A program made the translations under genes and the position numbers. From Longispora fulva (GTDB lineage Bacteria; Actinomycetota; Actinomycetes; Mycobacteriales; Micromonosporaceae), in assembly GCF_015751905.1 (NCBI RefSeq), contig NZ_JADOUF010000001.1:2294001-2358000 (forward strand): 64,000 nt of DNA, written 5' to 3'. The stretch's first letter is position 1. Every line of letters begins with the position of its first letter. This document shows positions 32,880-43,384 of this stretch, one piece after another. A model generated the notes under the pieces. The model did not search any database and was not told the DNA's origin. It was given only the letters and a program-made list of their open reading frames with translations.

Positions 32880-35800
32880 TCAGCCGAGTGTGGTGAAGCC
32901 GTCGAGGACGGCGTACTGGCCGGACAGCTTGGTGACGATGATCGTGTGGGTGCCCTGGCTGAGCCCGGTCCTGCCGAACACCGCCACGTTGGCGTGGCGT
33001 TGCCCGTCGGCCGGCACGGTGTCGACCACGACCTGGGTTCCGCCGTCGATGCTGACGCCGAGGGTGCCCTGGTCGGTGTACTGCTCGCCATGGACCTGGA
33101 TGCCGGTACCGGTGAAGGTCAGGCTCGCGGTGGAGCCGTTCGCCGTGGCGAAGTGGATGTCACCGTTGTAGTCGCCGTAGGGCCGGCCGCCCTGGAGGGC
33201 GAACCCGCTGTAGGTGATGCCCGCTGCCGTGTCGTCGATCCGGACCGCCGTGTCCAGTACCGCGAAGCCGTCGAGGACGGCGTACTGGCCGGACAGTTTG
33301 GTCACCACGATCGTGTGGGTCCCCGGCAGCAGGTTCGCCTCCCGGAACACGGCCACGTTGGCGTGGCGTTGCCCGTCGGTCGGCACGGTGTTGACCACGA
33401 CCTGGGTTCCGCCGTCGATGCTGACGCCGAGGGTGCCCTGGTCGGTGTACTGCTCGCCGTAGACCTCCACGCCCGTGCCGGAGAAGGTCAGGCTCGCGGT
33501 GGCGCCGTTGGCCGTGGCGTAGTGGATGTCGTTGTTGTAGTCGCCGAAGCCGCGGTTGCCGTTGGTCGCGAAGGAGGTGTAGGCGATGCGGCTGTCGGTG
33601 TCGTCGACGCGGCCCTTGGTCGCAGGCCCCGCGTCGCCGACCCGGATGTCTGCGGCGACCGTCCCGGCCGGGATCGGGACCACCAGGAAGCCGCCTGACA
33701 GGAACTGCGTCCCGGTGACCGGCACGTTCTTGACGTAGACCGGGGTGGTCGAGGTGAAGCCCTGTCCGGCGATGAGGACCTGGGTCGCGTTCGTCGTCGG
33801 GGAGATGTACTCGACGTCGGGCGTGCCGCCCAGGTTCAGGTACGCCGATGTCAGCCCGGCCGCGGTCAGCAGGCTGTTCGGGATGTCGCCGGGCTTGGGG
33901 GTGGCCGGGATGGTGGTGTTGCCGCTGGCGTGGGAGTCGACCGCACTCGCGCAGTGGTAGTTCTCCACCGAGGACGAGAAGTAGTTGCCGGTGATCCAGA
34001 AGTGGCCGGTGGCCTCGCAGCCGCCCTGGGAGTACTGGCCGGCGTTGAACGCGGCGTTTCCGGCCCAGTTGATCCACTCCGAGCCCGCGTCGTCGTAGTA
34101 GGTGAAGTTGGTGTTGCGGCCGTCGAACGCTACGTTCCCCTTGACCTGCAGGCCGTTGGCGAGGGTTGCTGCGGGGTCGATGGTGGTGCCGTCGGCCTGG
34201 TAGCGGTACCCGGCCTGGTGGCCCTCGACGTAGATCGCGCCACCGTCGGAGCGGACGGACAGGTAGTCGTGGATGATGTTGCCGCTGATCTCGTTGTTCT
34301 CGTTGATGTTGGTCGAGTTCTGCGGGTGGGCGGCGTTGTCGACGTGGCCCTGGATGACGCCGGCGGTGATGGCGGTGTAGGGCAGGTCGTACAGGAGATT
34401 GTTGCTGATCTTGGTGCCGCGGGAGAACAGCAGCGTGATGCCACAGGCGGAGGAGTACTCGGTGCCGATGTGGTGGATCACGTTGTTCGACACGGTGGTG
34501 CCGGTCAGGATCTCGTTGGTGCCGATGGTGTCACCGGACACCGCGGCCGGGTCGGGGGTGCAGTGGTCCTTGATGCCCTGTGCCTCCGGCGCGTTCAGCG
34601 GCGTGGGGTCGTAGGTGCAGCCCAGCAGCAGCGCTGTCGAGGCGATGTCGGTGAACTCGTTGCCCTGGATGAGGGTGTTCTTGGCGCCGTACATGACGCT
34701 CAGGCCCGCACCGCCCAGGTTGGTGAAGCGGTTGCCGGTCAGGCTGAGGTTGGTGGTCGCGGTGAAAGCCACGTTGCCCATCGGCTGCGTCAGCGAACCC
34801 CACGGACATGTGCCCGCCGGACTGGCGAAGGTGCACATGCCCTGGTCGCGGCCACCGGTCATGCGCAGGTTGCTCTGCACGTCGGCGAAGCCGTACGGGC
34901 GGGACGGGTCGTTCCACGTCGCGTAGGAGAACTGCAGGCCCTGGAAGGTGAGGTCGTGCAGCGGGTTCGCCAGCGTGCCCGCACCCTGGACCAGCTTCTC
35001 CAGCCGGGGCAGTTCGATGTCCAGCGAGGCGACCTGCTCCCCCGGGTTGGGCTGGTAGTAGAGGGTGTTGGCCGCCCGGTCCAGGTACCACTCGCCAGCG
35101 CTGAGCAAATTCCTCGCGTTGGTCACCCGGGTGGGCTTGGTGCTCACGCCCATCGACGGCAGGCCGCCGCTGGCCTGGCTGAACGAGGCCCGGTTGGTCA
35201 CGTTGGTCCAGCAGGGCTGGGACATGGTGACGATGCTCCCGGCGAAGCTCGCCACCCGGCACCGCGACTCGGTCCACGGGCCGTTGCCGCCGGGGTAGTC
35301 GAACTCGACTCCGGCCACCTCCGCGGCGGTGCGGGCCCCGAACCAGGCCATGGCCGTGCTGTCGGCGCTGATGTCGTACCCGGTCGACGACCCGGTCCAC
35401 GTGCCGTTCCAGCCCAGCGCGGAGCGGTCGGCACCGGAGATCGGCGCGAGTTTGCCGTCGACGTAGAGCTGGCGGGTCTCGCTGCCCGCCGCGACGGCCG
35501 CCTTCCAGGCACCGGTGGTGCCGTCCTGGGTCCAGCCCGTGACCCTCGTCGCGCCGGAGATCACCGGCGTGGCGCCCGCCGCGGCCCGCCAGCTGACGGG
35601 GTGACCCGCGCTGCCGGAGTCGGCCGCGCCGAACTTCCACGTGTCGGCGAGGCGGTAGGTGCCGTCGGCGAGCAGGACCGTCACGTCGGCGCCCGGGTCG
35701 GCGGCGAGCTTGGCCCGCACGGCGCTCTGCGCGCCCGCCAGCGCGCAGGGTGCCGCCTGGGTGCACGCGGTGCCCGAGCCGGTCGTGCTGGCGTAGAGGG

Positions 35801-35903
35801 TGACGGCGGTCGCGGCGGTCGCGGCGGGGACGGCCTGCACGGCCAGGCCTGCGACCAGGGCCGCCAGCCCCCAGACGGCCTTGCTGAGGTGGTGGGTACG
35901 CAT
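32880..35903 (-). CDS. secreted right-handed beta-helix protein with two C-terminal repeat domains
   Basis: ATG at 35903, 1007 residues. A signal peptide (to about 31, ATA-AT) is followed by an N-terminal domain (TLYASTTGSGTACTQAAPC ... LLADGTYRLADTWKFG) and a long parallel beta-helix (LSLTGNRFTNLGGAGLSVM; TTVSNNVIHHIG; EISGNIIHDY), as in polysaccharide-active lyases and hydrolases. Paired cysteines are frequent. Residues about 755-1007 are two copies of a 123-residue beta domain (DYNNDIHYATANGATASLTF ... GTLGVSIDGGTQVVV), likely carbohydrate-binding. The substrate is unknown; plant or microbial polysaccharide is an inference. Operator-like repeats lie upstream and a strong terminator downstream. 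Confidence 0.88.
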   Translation of the reverse strand: MRTHHLSKAVWGLAALVAGLAVQAVPAATAATAVTLYASTTGSGTACTQAAPCALAGAQSAVRAKLAADPGADVTVLLADGTYRLADTWKFGAADSGSAGHPVSWRAAAGATPVISGATRVTGWTQDGTTGAWKAAVAAGSETRQLYVDGKLAPISGADRSALGWNGTWTGSSTGYDISADSTAMAWFGARTAAEVAGVEFDYPGGNGPWTESRCRVASFAGSIVTMSQPCWTNVTNRASFSQASGGLPSMGVSTKPTRVTNARNLLSAGEWYLDRAANTLYYQPNPGEQVASLDIELPRLEKLVQGAGTLANPLHDLTFQGLQFSYATWNDPSRPYGFADVQSNLRMTGGRDQGMCTFASPAGTCPWGSLTQPMGNVAFTATTNLSLTGNRFTNLGGAGLSVMYGAKNTLIQGNEFTDIASTALLLGCTYDPTPLNAPEAQGIKDHCTPDPAAVSGDTIGTNEILTGTTVSNNVIHHIGTEYSSACGITLLFSRGTKISNNLLYDLPYTAITAGVIQGHVDNAAHPQNSTNINENNEISGNIIHDYLSVRSDGGAIYVEGHQAGYRYQADGTTIDPAATLANGLQVKGNVAFDGRNTNFTYYDDAGSEWINWAGNAAFNAGQYSQGGCEATGHFWITGNYFSSSVENYHCASAVDSHASGNTTIPATPKPGDIPNSLLTAAGLTSAYLNLGGTPDVEYISPTTNATQVLIAGQGFTSTTPVYVKNVPVTGTQFLSGGFLVVPIPAGTVAADIRVGDAGPATKGRVDDTDSRIAYTSFATNGNRGFGDYNNDIHYATANGATASLTFSGTGVEVYGEQYTDQGTLGVSIDGGTQVVVNTVPTDGQRHANVAVFREANLLPGTHTIVVTKLSGQYAVLDGFAVLDTAVRIDDTAAGITYSGFALQGGRPYGDYNGDIHFATANGSTASLTFTGTGIQVHGEQYTDQGTLGVSIDGGTQVVVDTVPADGQRHANVAVFGRTGLSQGTHTIIVTKLSGQYAVLDGFTTLG
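32895..33549 (-). repeat. tandem in-frame domain duplication
   Basis: Two blocks of about 285 bp, 32895-33180 and 33264-33549, are nearly identical and offset by exactly 369 bp (123 codons). They encode the two C-terminal beta domains of the beta-helix protein. Confidence 0.75.
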
Positions 35904-35963
35904 GAGGGGACAGTCCTCTCGGAGAGGTCGTGAGTCACGAACAGCGGCGCAAGGCCGGTCCCA

Positions 35964-36038
35964 TACATCCGATGTCTGCCGCTAATTTGCCGTTGATCAT
36001 GGATATTTTGCGAGTCAATCATCGAATACATCAGATGA
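35964..36038. promoter_or_regulatory. two operator-like ATACATCNGATG repeats
   Basis: ATACATCCGATG at 35964-35975 and ATACATCAGATG at 36027-36038 lie 63 bp apart (about six helical turns) in the AT-richer region upstream of the beta-helix gene. The core ACATC-N-GATGT of the first is a perfect inverted repeat. Sites of this shape are bound by GntR-family regulators of carbohydrate genes; that assignment is inferred. The remainder of 35904-36141 shows no gene. Confidence 0.5.
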
Positions 36039-36141
36039 CTCGGAACCTAGAGGTGATCCGGCCCGGCGTCAAGGGGGCACGTTGACGCCCGTCAGGCGCG
36101 GCGGTCAACAAGCCACCGCCATGATGCGGGTACCGGACTCC

Positions 36142-36897
36142 TCAGCCTGTCAGGGAAACCGTCGCCGCAGGAGTGGGTTCTGGCGCCGTCCTGTCGCGAC
36201 CCGTGACGGACCGCCGGACCCGGGTACGCTCCAGCCACCATTCCGCGAGCACCAGGTTGACCACCCAGCTCAACCAGATGGCGGCCTGGGCGGCTTCGGG
36301 GATCATCCGGTTGATGTCGCCACCGTAGTGACTGTCGACCGTGGGGCTCAGGCCGATGATGAGGGCCACGATCCACACCCGGTTGGCGACGATCGAGGTG
36401 GTGAGGGCGAAGCTGCGGACCATCCAGCGGCGGTGGTCGGCGTACCGGCGCAAGCGCGCCGTCCGGTAGCCCCGGAAGGTGGTCGCCAACCACACCAGGC
36501 AGAGGGTGAGGTTGCCGATCCGGCCGACGTACCCGGTGTGGGACACGATCGAGACCACGATCCCCGTCAGACCGGCCGGCAGCACGCCGGCGAAGACGTA
36601 GACCCTGCCTGCCCTGCGGTGCCAGGCCGGATGCCGCTGGCGGAACCAGGGCCAGACCTGCAGCCCGCAGGTGACAAGGGCGACCGTGCCGAAGCCGATG
36701 TGCGCGAGCAGGACCGCGTAGTGGGCCGGGAAGCCCGCGCGCAGCGGCAGCCGGGCCTGGGCGGGATCCAGGCTCAGGTACGGCGGCAGCGAGAACGCCA
36801 GGAACGCGAGCGTCAGCACCGCCAGCGGCGCGACCCAGGGCCGGCGCCACCAACTGACCGCCGGGGTGACGGGCGGTCGTTCGGTCAGTTGTGTCAT
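36142..36897 (-). CDS. DUF2306 membrane protein
   Basis: ATG at 36897, with GGGGAGAG upstream; 251 residues. There are about six to seven membrane helices (VAPLAVLTLAFLAFSLPPY; AVLLAHIGFGTVALVTCGLQVW). The family's conserved HxxxGRxYV block is seen as HRRAGRVYVFAGVLPAG, with DHRRWMVRSFALTTSIV later on. DUF2306 proteins are uncharacterised; heme or small-molecule binding has been suggested for relatives. The divergent TetR gene with an operator between them implies that it is the regulated target. Confidence 0.85.
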   Translation of the reverse strand: MTQLTERPPVTPAVSWWRRPWVAPLAVLTLAFLAFSLPPYLSLDPAQARLPLRAGFPAHYAVLLAHIGFGTVALVTCGLQVWPWFRQRHPAWHRRAGRVYVFAGVLPAGLTGIVVSIVSHTGYVGRIGNLTLCLVWLATTFRGYRTARLRRYADHRRWMVRSFALTTSIVANRVWIVALIIGLSPTVDSHYGGDINRMIPEAAQAAIWLSWVVNLVLAEWWLERTRVRRSVTGRDRTAPEPTPAATVSLTG

Positions 36898-36943
36898 GGT
36901 GTTTCTCTCCCCTTGGAGAACTGCGTGCCCCGTACTCAGTTCA

Positions 36944-36958
36944 GCGTATGCCATACGC
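36944..36958. promoter_or_regulatory. TetR-type operator (perfect inverted repeat)
   Basis: GCGTATG-C-CATACGC occurs in the 93-bp gap between the divergent DUF2306 and TetR genes. The arms are perfect seven-base complements. The likely regulator is the adjacent TetR protein. Confidence 0.65.
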
Positions 36959-36990
36959 AGTCCGATGGGAAGCTCCGGAGAGGACACGAG

Positions 36991-37689
36991 TTGACGACCG
37001 AGCACAGCGACTTGCTCTGGGGCGACCGCCAGCGGCCGGCCCGGGGCCCGAAACCGGGCCTGAGCCGGGACCAGATCGTGGCGGCGGCCATCGAGCTCGC
37101 CGACGCCGAGGGCCTGGTCGCGCTGTCCATGGCCCGGCTGGCCAGCCGGCTCGGCGCGGGCACCATGTCGCTGTACCGCTATGTCAGAACGAAGGACGAG
37201 CTCGTCGCCGTGATGTTCGACGCGGCACTCGGCGAGCCACCGGCCGTCGACCCCGCCGACTGGCGTTCGGCCGTGCGGACCTGGGCGCACGGCACCCGCG
37301 ACATGTTCCGCCGGCACCCGTGGCTACTGCCCCTCACCACGGCCCCCCGGGTGCTCGGCCCGAACGAGGTCGCCTGGACCGAGACCGCCCTGGTCGCGCT
37401 GTCGGCGACGGGCCTGGCGCCGGTCGCGGCCTTCAAGACCGTTTTCCTGATCAACGGGTACGTCCGCGGCAGCGCCCAGTTCCCCGCCGACCAAGGCGGG
37501 CCGGTCCTCGATCCCATGCTGGTGCCCCGCTGGGCCGAGGAGGGCCGGTTCCCGACCCTGGTGGGGATCCTGACGGGAGGCGGGCTCGACGGGTTCGACC
37601 ACCGGTCGGAGGCCGCGTTCGACTTCGGCCTAGACCGAATCCTCGACGGCCTCGCGCACATCGTGGCCGGGCCGGCGACGGGGGCCTGA
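36991..37689 (+). CDS. TetR/AcrR-family transcriptional regulator
   Basis: No ATG or GTG is available before the domain; TTG at 36991 with GGAGAGGA (36977-36984) is the best start. The 232-residue product has the N-terminal helix-turn-helix (LSRDQIVAAAIELADAEGLVALSMARLASRLGAGTMSLYRYVRTKDEL) and a C-terminal TetR_C_1-type ligand domain. It is expected to repress itself and the divergent DUF2306 gene via the operator at 36944-36958. The stop lies 3 bp from the stop of the converging TPR gene. Confidence 0.9.
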   Translation: MTTEHSDLLWGDRQRPARGPKPGLSRDQIVAAAIELADAEGLVALSMARLASRLGAGTMSLYRYVRTKDELVAVMFDAALGEPPAVDPADWRSAVRTWAHGTRDMFRRHPWLLPLTTAPRVLGPNEVAWTETALVALSATGLAPVAAFKTVFLINGYVRGSAQFPADQGGPVLDPMLVPRWAEEGRFPTLVGILTGGGLDGFDHRSEAAFDFGLDRILDGLAHIVAGPATGA

Positions 37690-37692
37690 CCC

Positions 37693-39000
37693 TTAGCGAG
37701 GTAGCCCTACCGTCCCGATCACCGCGTGGCAGGCGTCGTACAGCTCCCGCAGGTCCCCGTCGAGGAACGGCTCCAGTCGAAGGGTGATTCCGGCCAGCCA
37801 GCCCGTGAGGTCCTGAGCCAGCGCGGTGTCCCCCCTGCGGTGGAAGGCGCTGGCCGCGCCCGACACCACGCGGGCCCAGTCCGGGCCGAAGGCGCTGAAG
37901 TTGTACCGCAGGTTCGCCTCGCCGCCCTTGGAGGCGAACACGAACAGGTAGTGCGTCTCCAGCGCGAGCCGCAGCCCGGGGCCAGGGTCCACGGCTTCCC
38001 CGTCGAGCATCCGCACGGCGTGCGGGGCCAGGGCCGAGGCGTTCATCAGCGCCAGCCGTGGGTCGCTGTTGACCCGGCCCGACTGGGTCGGCGACCGCTG
38101 GGCGTTGGCCACCAGGTCCTGGAAGAGCGCGCCGATCCCCGCCGCCGTCAGCGCGTCCGCGAACGTGGGCAGCCGGGCGGCGGTCACCCTCGCCACCGCC
38201 TCCGCCGCACCGGCGGCGTCGATCTCCCTGGCCCGGCCGGTCAGCACGGGATCTCCCTGACGCAGGCCGAGGCGTGCGAGAGCACCGGCCACCTGCCCGG
38301 TTCCCCGGTTCTCCAGCAGCGAGATGAGGCTGTCGTCGGCGTCCGTGGCCAACGCCGCACGCCCCGCGATCGTGTGCGCCTCCGCCACCACCTCCAGCGC
38401 CATCATCAGATAATGGAAGTCCACCGGGCCTGTCCTGGGCACCGCCGGGCCACGGGTGTAGGCGAAGATCGCCTCGTCGGCGGCGGCGACCGCGAGGTCC
38501 TGATCGCCGACGCGGTGCTGAACCACGGCCGCCAGCGTGAGCACCCGGGCGAGATCCAGGGCGTGCGCGCCGTCCGGGTCCCGCGCGTCGAGCCGCGTGT
38601 ACCGCACGACCGCCTCATCGGCGTCGAGCACGGCGCTCACTCCCCGACCCGCGACGCTGTACGCCCGCGCCCGCCGCGCGCACACGTCGGCCATGTACGC
38701 CTCCGGCACGGCCAGCTGTTCGTAGATCGCCTGGCACTCGTCGAGCAGGCGCACCGCCTCATCGGCGTGGCCGGCGTCGGTCAGGGTGGAACCCATCCCG
38801 TACAAGATGGAAGCCAGACCCTGCCGGAAGGTGGCGTCGTCCGGCCGCGCCACGACCAGCTCCCGGGCCAGCCCCAGCGCCTCCCGCTGCACGGGCACGG
38901 CGTCAGCGGCCCGACCCGCCGTCATCAGCGGCATGATCTGGTCCATGAGCTGACCGATCCGGTGTTGTTTCTCCTGCCAGCCCCAGTCCATGCCGTCCAT
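37693..39000 (-). CDS. tetratricopeptide-repeat protein, unknown function
   Basis: The start is uncertain: ATG 39000 (MDGMDWGWQEKQ), 39021 or 39063 are all in frame; none has a strong ribosome site, so a leaderless start is possible. The product of about 435 residues is almost entirely helical with TPR-like pairs (AADAVPVQREALGLARELV; DEAVRLLDECQAIYEQLA; GVSAVLDADEAVVRYTRL). No catalytic or DNA-binding domain is seen. It is similar to the C-terminal TPR parts of large actinobacterial regulators but stands alone. No operon partner. Confidence 0.75.
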   Translation of the reverse strand: MDGMDWGWQEKQHRIGQLMDQIMPLMTAGRAADAVPVQREALGLARELVVARPDDATFRQGLASILYGMGSTLTDAGHADEAVRLLDECQAIYEQLAVPEAYMADVCARRARAYSVAGRGVSAVLDADEAVVRYTRLDARDPDGAHALDLARVLTLAAVVQHRVGDQDLAVAAADEAIFAYTRGPAVPRTGPVDFHYLMMALEVVAEAHTIAGRAALATDADDSLISLLENRGTGQVAGALARLGLRQGDPVLTGRAREIDAAGAAEAVARVTAARLPTFADALTAAGIGALFQDLVANAQRSPTQSGRVNSDPRLALMNASALAPHAVRMLDGEAVDPGPGLRLALETHYLFVFASKGGEANLRYNFSAFGPDWARVVSGAASAFHRRGDTALAQDLTGWLAGITLRLEPFLDGDLRELYDACHAVIGTVGLPR

Positions 39001-39206
39001 TGTGGGTCGCCGCAAGATCATGGTCGAATCCACTGGTCCATATATTCCAGGCCAATGGGGCATTCCCCGCTGGACACGTCCGGATCTGACACCCTACTGG
39101 CCGCGACCTCGAAATGCATGGCCCGTGCAGGTCTCTCCATGCCGACCAGAGATGGCGTGCCCAAGGCGGCGGATTCGCCGAGCGCCACCAGACATCCCTC
39201 GCGTCG

Positions 39207-39869
39207 TTAGGGGTTAAGCAGTCTCCAGTTCCCTTCGGAGATGACTTCGACGTCTCCGTCGGTCACCTTGATGGCCGTCTCGCTGTCAATGGCATACGCC
39301 CGCATCGGCATCGTCGCGGCCCACTTCTCGGCGTGGGCCATGGTGTTGGTCGCCATGCCCGGGGAATCCACGTGCGGGAAGATCGCGAAGTCGACCACGC
39401 CCAGCGTCCGGTCGCCGCCCCCGGGCGGGCTCCAGCGGACGAAGTCCTCCCCGATCCGCGGGGTCATCACCATGCTCCCGGCGCTCAGCCCCACATAGAC
39501 CATGTTGTCGAGCGTCGGGAACAGGTCCGCCAGGCCGGACTCGCGCATCCAGTGGCACAGGAACATCGGATCGCCACCCTCGACCAGCAGGACGTCCGCC
39601 TCCCGGACCATGGGGACCCAGAGCTCCTCACCGATGCTGGGCAACGCGGTCAGCTCAAGAACCCCGAGGGACTTCCACCCCAACTGGGCCATGGGCGCCA
39701 GGTCTCCGCTGATCGCGCGGGCAGCCAGGACGGCCCCGCCCTTCTGGGCGTGCAACGCCGTAGGGACGACCAGGGCACTGGACTCTGCGACCGGCTTGCC
39801 GAGCAGGTCGACGAGTGCGTCGTGGATGCTCGCGTTCGTGATGCCCGAGTCCGTGAGGAGAAGCCTCAT
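39207..39869 (-). CDS. peptidase S51 (dipeptidase E-like) family protein
   Basis: ATG at 39869 with GGAAGG upstream; 220 residues. The fold signature is complete: VLLVEGGDPMFLCHWM, the nucleophile elbow YVGLSAGSMVMTP (Ser129), and FAIFPHVDSPG with the probable catalytic His. Peptidase E hydrolyses Asp-Xaa dipeptides; cyanophycinase-like members belong to the same family, so the substrate is not certain. It is a cytoplasmic single gene with no signal peptide. Confidence 0.88.
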   Translation of the reverse strand: MRLLLTDSGITNASIHDALVDLLGKPVAESSALVVPTALHAQKGGAVLAARAISGDLAPMAQLGWKSLGVLELTALPSIGEELWVPMVREADVLLVEGGDPMFLCHWMRESGLADLFPTLDNMVYVGLSAGSMVMTPRIGEDFVRWSPPGGGDRTLGVVDFAIFPHVDSPGMATNTMAHAEKWAATMPMRAYAIDSETAIKVTDGDVEVISEGNWRLLNP

Positions 39870-40062
39870 GACAACCTTCCCAGCCAATGGACGATCCTGC
39901 CGGGCCACGCTAACTCCTACCCCTGACAAAACACCGTCGCCACTCTCCTCACGCAACGACGGTCCGGCGACCTTGATTCTCCCCTCGACCCCTGGTGTTG
40001 GCAGGTCAGGCGCAGCATCGGGTCTCCGCTCGCCGGGTCATCGCCACAGCATGCCCGGAAGC

Positions 40063-40088
40063 CGGGTCCGGGGATATCCCCGGACCCG
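40063..40088. terminator. perfect 26-bp palindrome, likely terminator
   Basis: CGGGTCCGGGGAT and its complement form an uninterrupted palindrome 19 bp downstream of the trypsin-like protease stop (minus strand). The interval 39870-40107 shows no gene. Confidence 0.6.
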
Positions 40089-40107
40089 ACCCCTGTGAGC
40101 TGGATGC

Positions 40108-41304
<1,197 letters not shown>

Positions 41305-41500
41305 TTACTCCTTGCGGTGTGGTGAGCGACCGGTCGGTCGCGGGTGAATCCAGGCTGGTCGATCGGGCGGGTCCGGGTCGTCTGCCGATCGGCCCGGTCG
41401 GGTATGTCGAACGGCAGATATCCCGTACGCCGTTCGGCCAGCCGGCGATGCCCATCAGGACCCATGACCCTGGCCGTCGCCGATCGCTCGGGAGCCCGGG

Positions 41501-42685
41501 TTACGTGGCCGGGGTCGGCTTGGTCGGTTCGAACACGGTGTCGGCAGTCGGCTGCCGGCCGGTGTCCGCCGCACGATTGGAGATCCAGGTGACCACGCCC
41601 TCCAGCGGGCCACTGGTCCGGAACGTCCGCCACAGGACGGCGAACGCGAGCGCGGCGGCGACGGAGACGGCGGCGAACCAGGGACTCTCGCCCGCGCCGT
41701 GCTCGGGTGCCTCCTGCGACAGGAGCAGGAAGGACGCGATGTGCAGGACGTACACGGTCAGCGTGATCGAGCCGAGGGCGGCCAGTGGCCAGGTGGCGGT
41801 CCGCACCTCACGGTACCGGCACAGCAGCAGGAGGAGCCCGATCACCGCGATCGCCAGGCCGCCCGAGCCGAGCACCTCGCCCCAGCCGCCGCTGTGCGGG
41901 GAGGACGTCGCGAGACGGTCGAGGGGGTCGGGAAGTCCGGGCAGGTGGCCGAGGCCATACCCGGTGACGGAGATCGTGGCTCCCACGCCGAAGACGACGC
42001 CGGCGGTCCGGCGGTTGTCCAGGGCCAGGCGGCCGACGCCCATGCCGGCGAGGAGGAACGCGAGCCAGATGACAGCGGGATACGTACCGGTGAAAAGGAT
42101 TTCCAGCGCGAATCGGGCCGCGATCGGCAGGTCGACGCCGTCAGTGGGCACGCCCTTCACCGCCGTGGCCAGCGATCCGGACTGCGGCTCGCCGCCGTGC
42201 CCCGGCACAAGGTTGGCCAGGACAGGGCCGGTCAATGCGACGATCCCGGCCGAGACGAGCAGCCACCGGGCGCTCAGCCGCAGGAACGGCGTCGCGAGCA
42301 GGAAGAGCACGCCGTAGACGGCGAGGATGACCGCGGCGCCGCCATTGAGAAGGTCCAGCGCCGCGCCGATCCCGAGGAGTAGCGCGGCGCGGGTGAAGAC
42401 GCGCACCCTGGCCCTGACCAGCCGCTCGCCGGAGTGTGGCCGCGGACGGCCGGCGATGAACGTCAGGGACAACCCGGCCAGGGTCATGAACAGGATGGAG
42501 GACCGGCCGTTGACGAGGCCGGGCCAGGTGCCCGGATCCGACAGCGACACCTCGGTGCCGCCGAACGCCAGGTGCGCCAGGATCATGCCGATCACGGCCA
42601 GCCCGCGGGCGACATCGATCGCTCCGAGCCGGGGTCCGGTGACAGCGACGGCGGCCGGGAGCCGTCGGGTGGGATGGGTGATCAT
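41501..42685 (-). CDS. DUF418/HGSNAT-like integral membrane protein
   Basis: ATG at 42685, 394 residues. The N-terminus RLGAIDVARGLAVIGMILAHLA is the pattern of the heparan-alpha-glucosaminide acetyltransferase-like/DUF1624 family, and about ten membrane helices follow. The late segment SITLTVYVLHIASFLLL with a conserved His is typical of DUF418 proteins. These are suggested to be membrane acyltransferases, but the substrate is unknown. A short soluble tail follows. The gene stands alone; flanking intervals 41299-41500 and 42686-42934 hold no recognisable gene. Confidence 0.82.
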   Translation of the reverse strand: MITHPTRRLPAAVAVTGPRLGAIDVARGLAVIGMILAHLAFGGTEVSLSDPGTWPGLVNGRSSILFMTLAGLSLTFIAGRPRPHSGERLVRARVRVFTRAALLLGIGAALDLLNGGAAVILAVYGVLFLLATPFLRLSARWLLVSAGIVALTGPVLANLVPGHGGEPQSGSLATAVKGVPTDGVDLPIAARFALEILFTGTYPAVIWLAFLLAGMGVGRLALDNRRTAGVVFGVGATISVTGYGLGHLPGLPDPLDRLATSSPHSGGWGEVLGSGGLAIAVIGLLLLLCRYREVRTATWPLAALGSITLTVYVLHIASFLLLSQEAPEHGAGESPWFAAVSVAAALAFAVLWRTFRTSGPLEGVVTWISNRAADTGRQPTADTVFEPTKPTPAT

Positions 42686-42934
42686 CGGTGTGTCTCCCGT
42701 GGTTCGACGTCGCGGAGCCCGTGGCGCGCTCGCCCTGGACGCCCTGGTCGGGGTCGTGCCCACCTCGGGCGGCCGGCACGTCAGGGGTGGTCCAAGCGTC
42801 CGCGAACGCCATGCCCGGTCGACATGGACGATCGACCACACCGGGGCCGACGAAAGTAACCCGCGAGCGCGGACGGTCGGCACCGCGCACCCGTCCGGCC
42901 GTTTGCCGCGCACGGGCCCGGCAGGCCGGTGTGG

Positions 42935-43320
42935 TCAGGGCGCCCGGAGCCCCTCCACCTGCGCGATCGCCGCGCGCACGGAGTCCCGGCAGCCGCGCAG
43001 GCTGATGGCGTGTTCGCTGCCGCCGAGCATGCTCAGCGCTAGGGGATCGTCGTTGTGCTCGGAGGTGACGTGCAGCGCCAGGTTCGAGCGGATGTCGGGG
43101 CGGATTCCCTCGAACATCCAGTACTCGTACCGGGCGGCCGGCCTCGGGTCCGGGCTCGTCGGCAGCGCGGACCCGGCCACCGTGTCCGCGACGCCGTTCA
43201 GGACCGGCCTGGCTCCAGGTCGCGCGGGTCGAGCCGTTCGTGACGCACCGTGCCGCGAACGACTGACCAGACCTGGGAGGTCGTCGTCGCGGTGAGCTCG
43301 TCGAGTATGTCGCCGCCGCC
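42935..43320 (-). pseudogene. frameshifted gene remnant
   Basis: Two minus-strand reading frames with strong coding bias join near 43195. The upstream part (TSQVWSVVRGTVRHERLDPRD) ends at a stop, while another frame continues as ARYEYWMFEGIRPDIRSNLA and NDDPLALSMLGGSEHAISL, ending at 42935. No start codon lies before the first part, which begins at the terminator of the phospholipase gene. The protein family is not recognised. It may be a decayed gene, or a shorter real gene that starts at an internal GTG; the frame break favours decay or a sequencing error. Confidence 0.4.
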
Positions 43321-43332
43321 GAACCCGCGTCG

Positions 43333-43364
43333 AGCGGTGGCCCACCGGCTGGTGGGCCACCGCT
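43333..43364. terminator. hairpin terminator
   Basis: Perfect 14-bp arms (43333-43346 and 43351-43364) with a 4-base loop lie 21 bp beyond the phospholipase C stop (minus strand). Confidence 0.75.
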
Positions 43365-43384
43365 CCCCTGCGGCGCGGCCGAGT

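Noticed and set aside
33930-35933. 667-codon open frame on the plus strand
   Set aside because: Antisense of the beta-helix gene; composition is typical of a shadow frame (Gly/Val/Arg/Asp).
36082-36990. Longer plus-strand frame before the TetR gene
   Set aside because: It is antisense of the DUF2306 gene; the coding signal begins at TTG 36991 after a good ribosome site.
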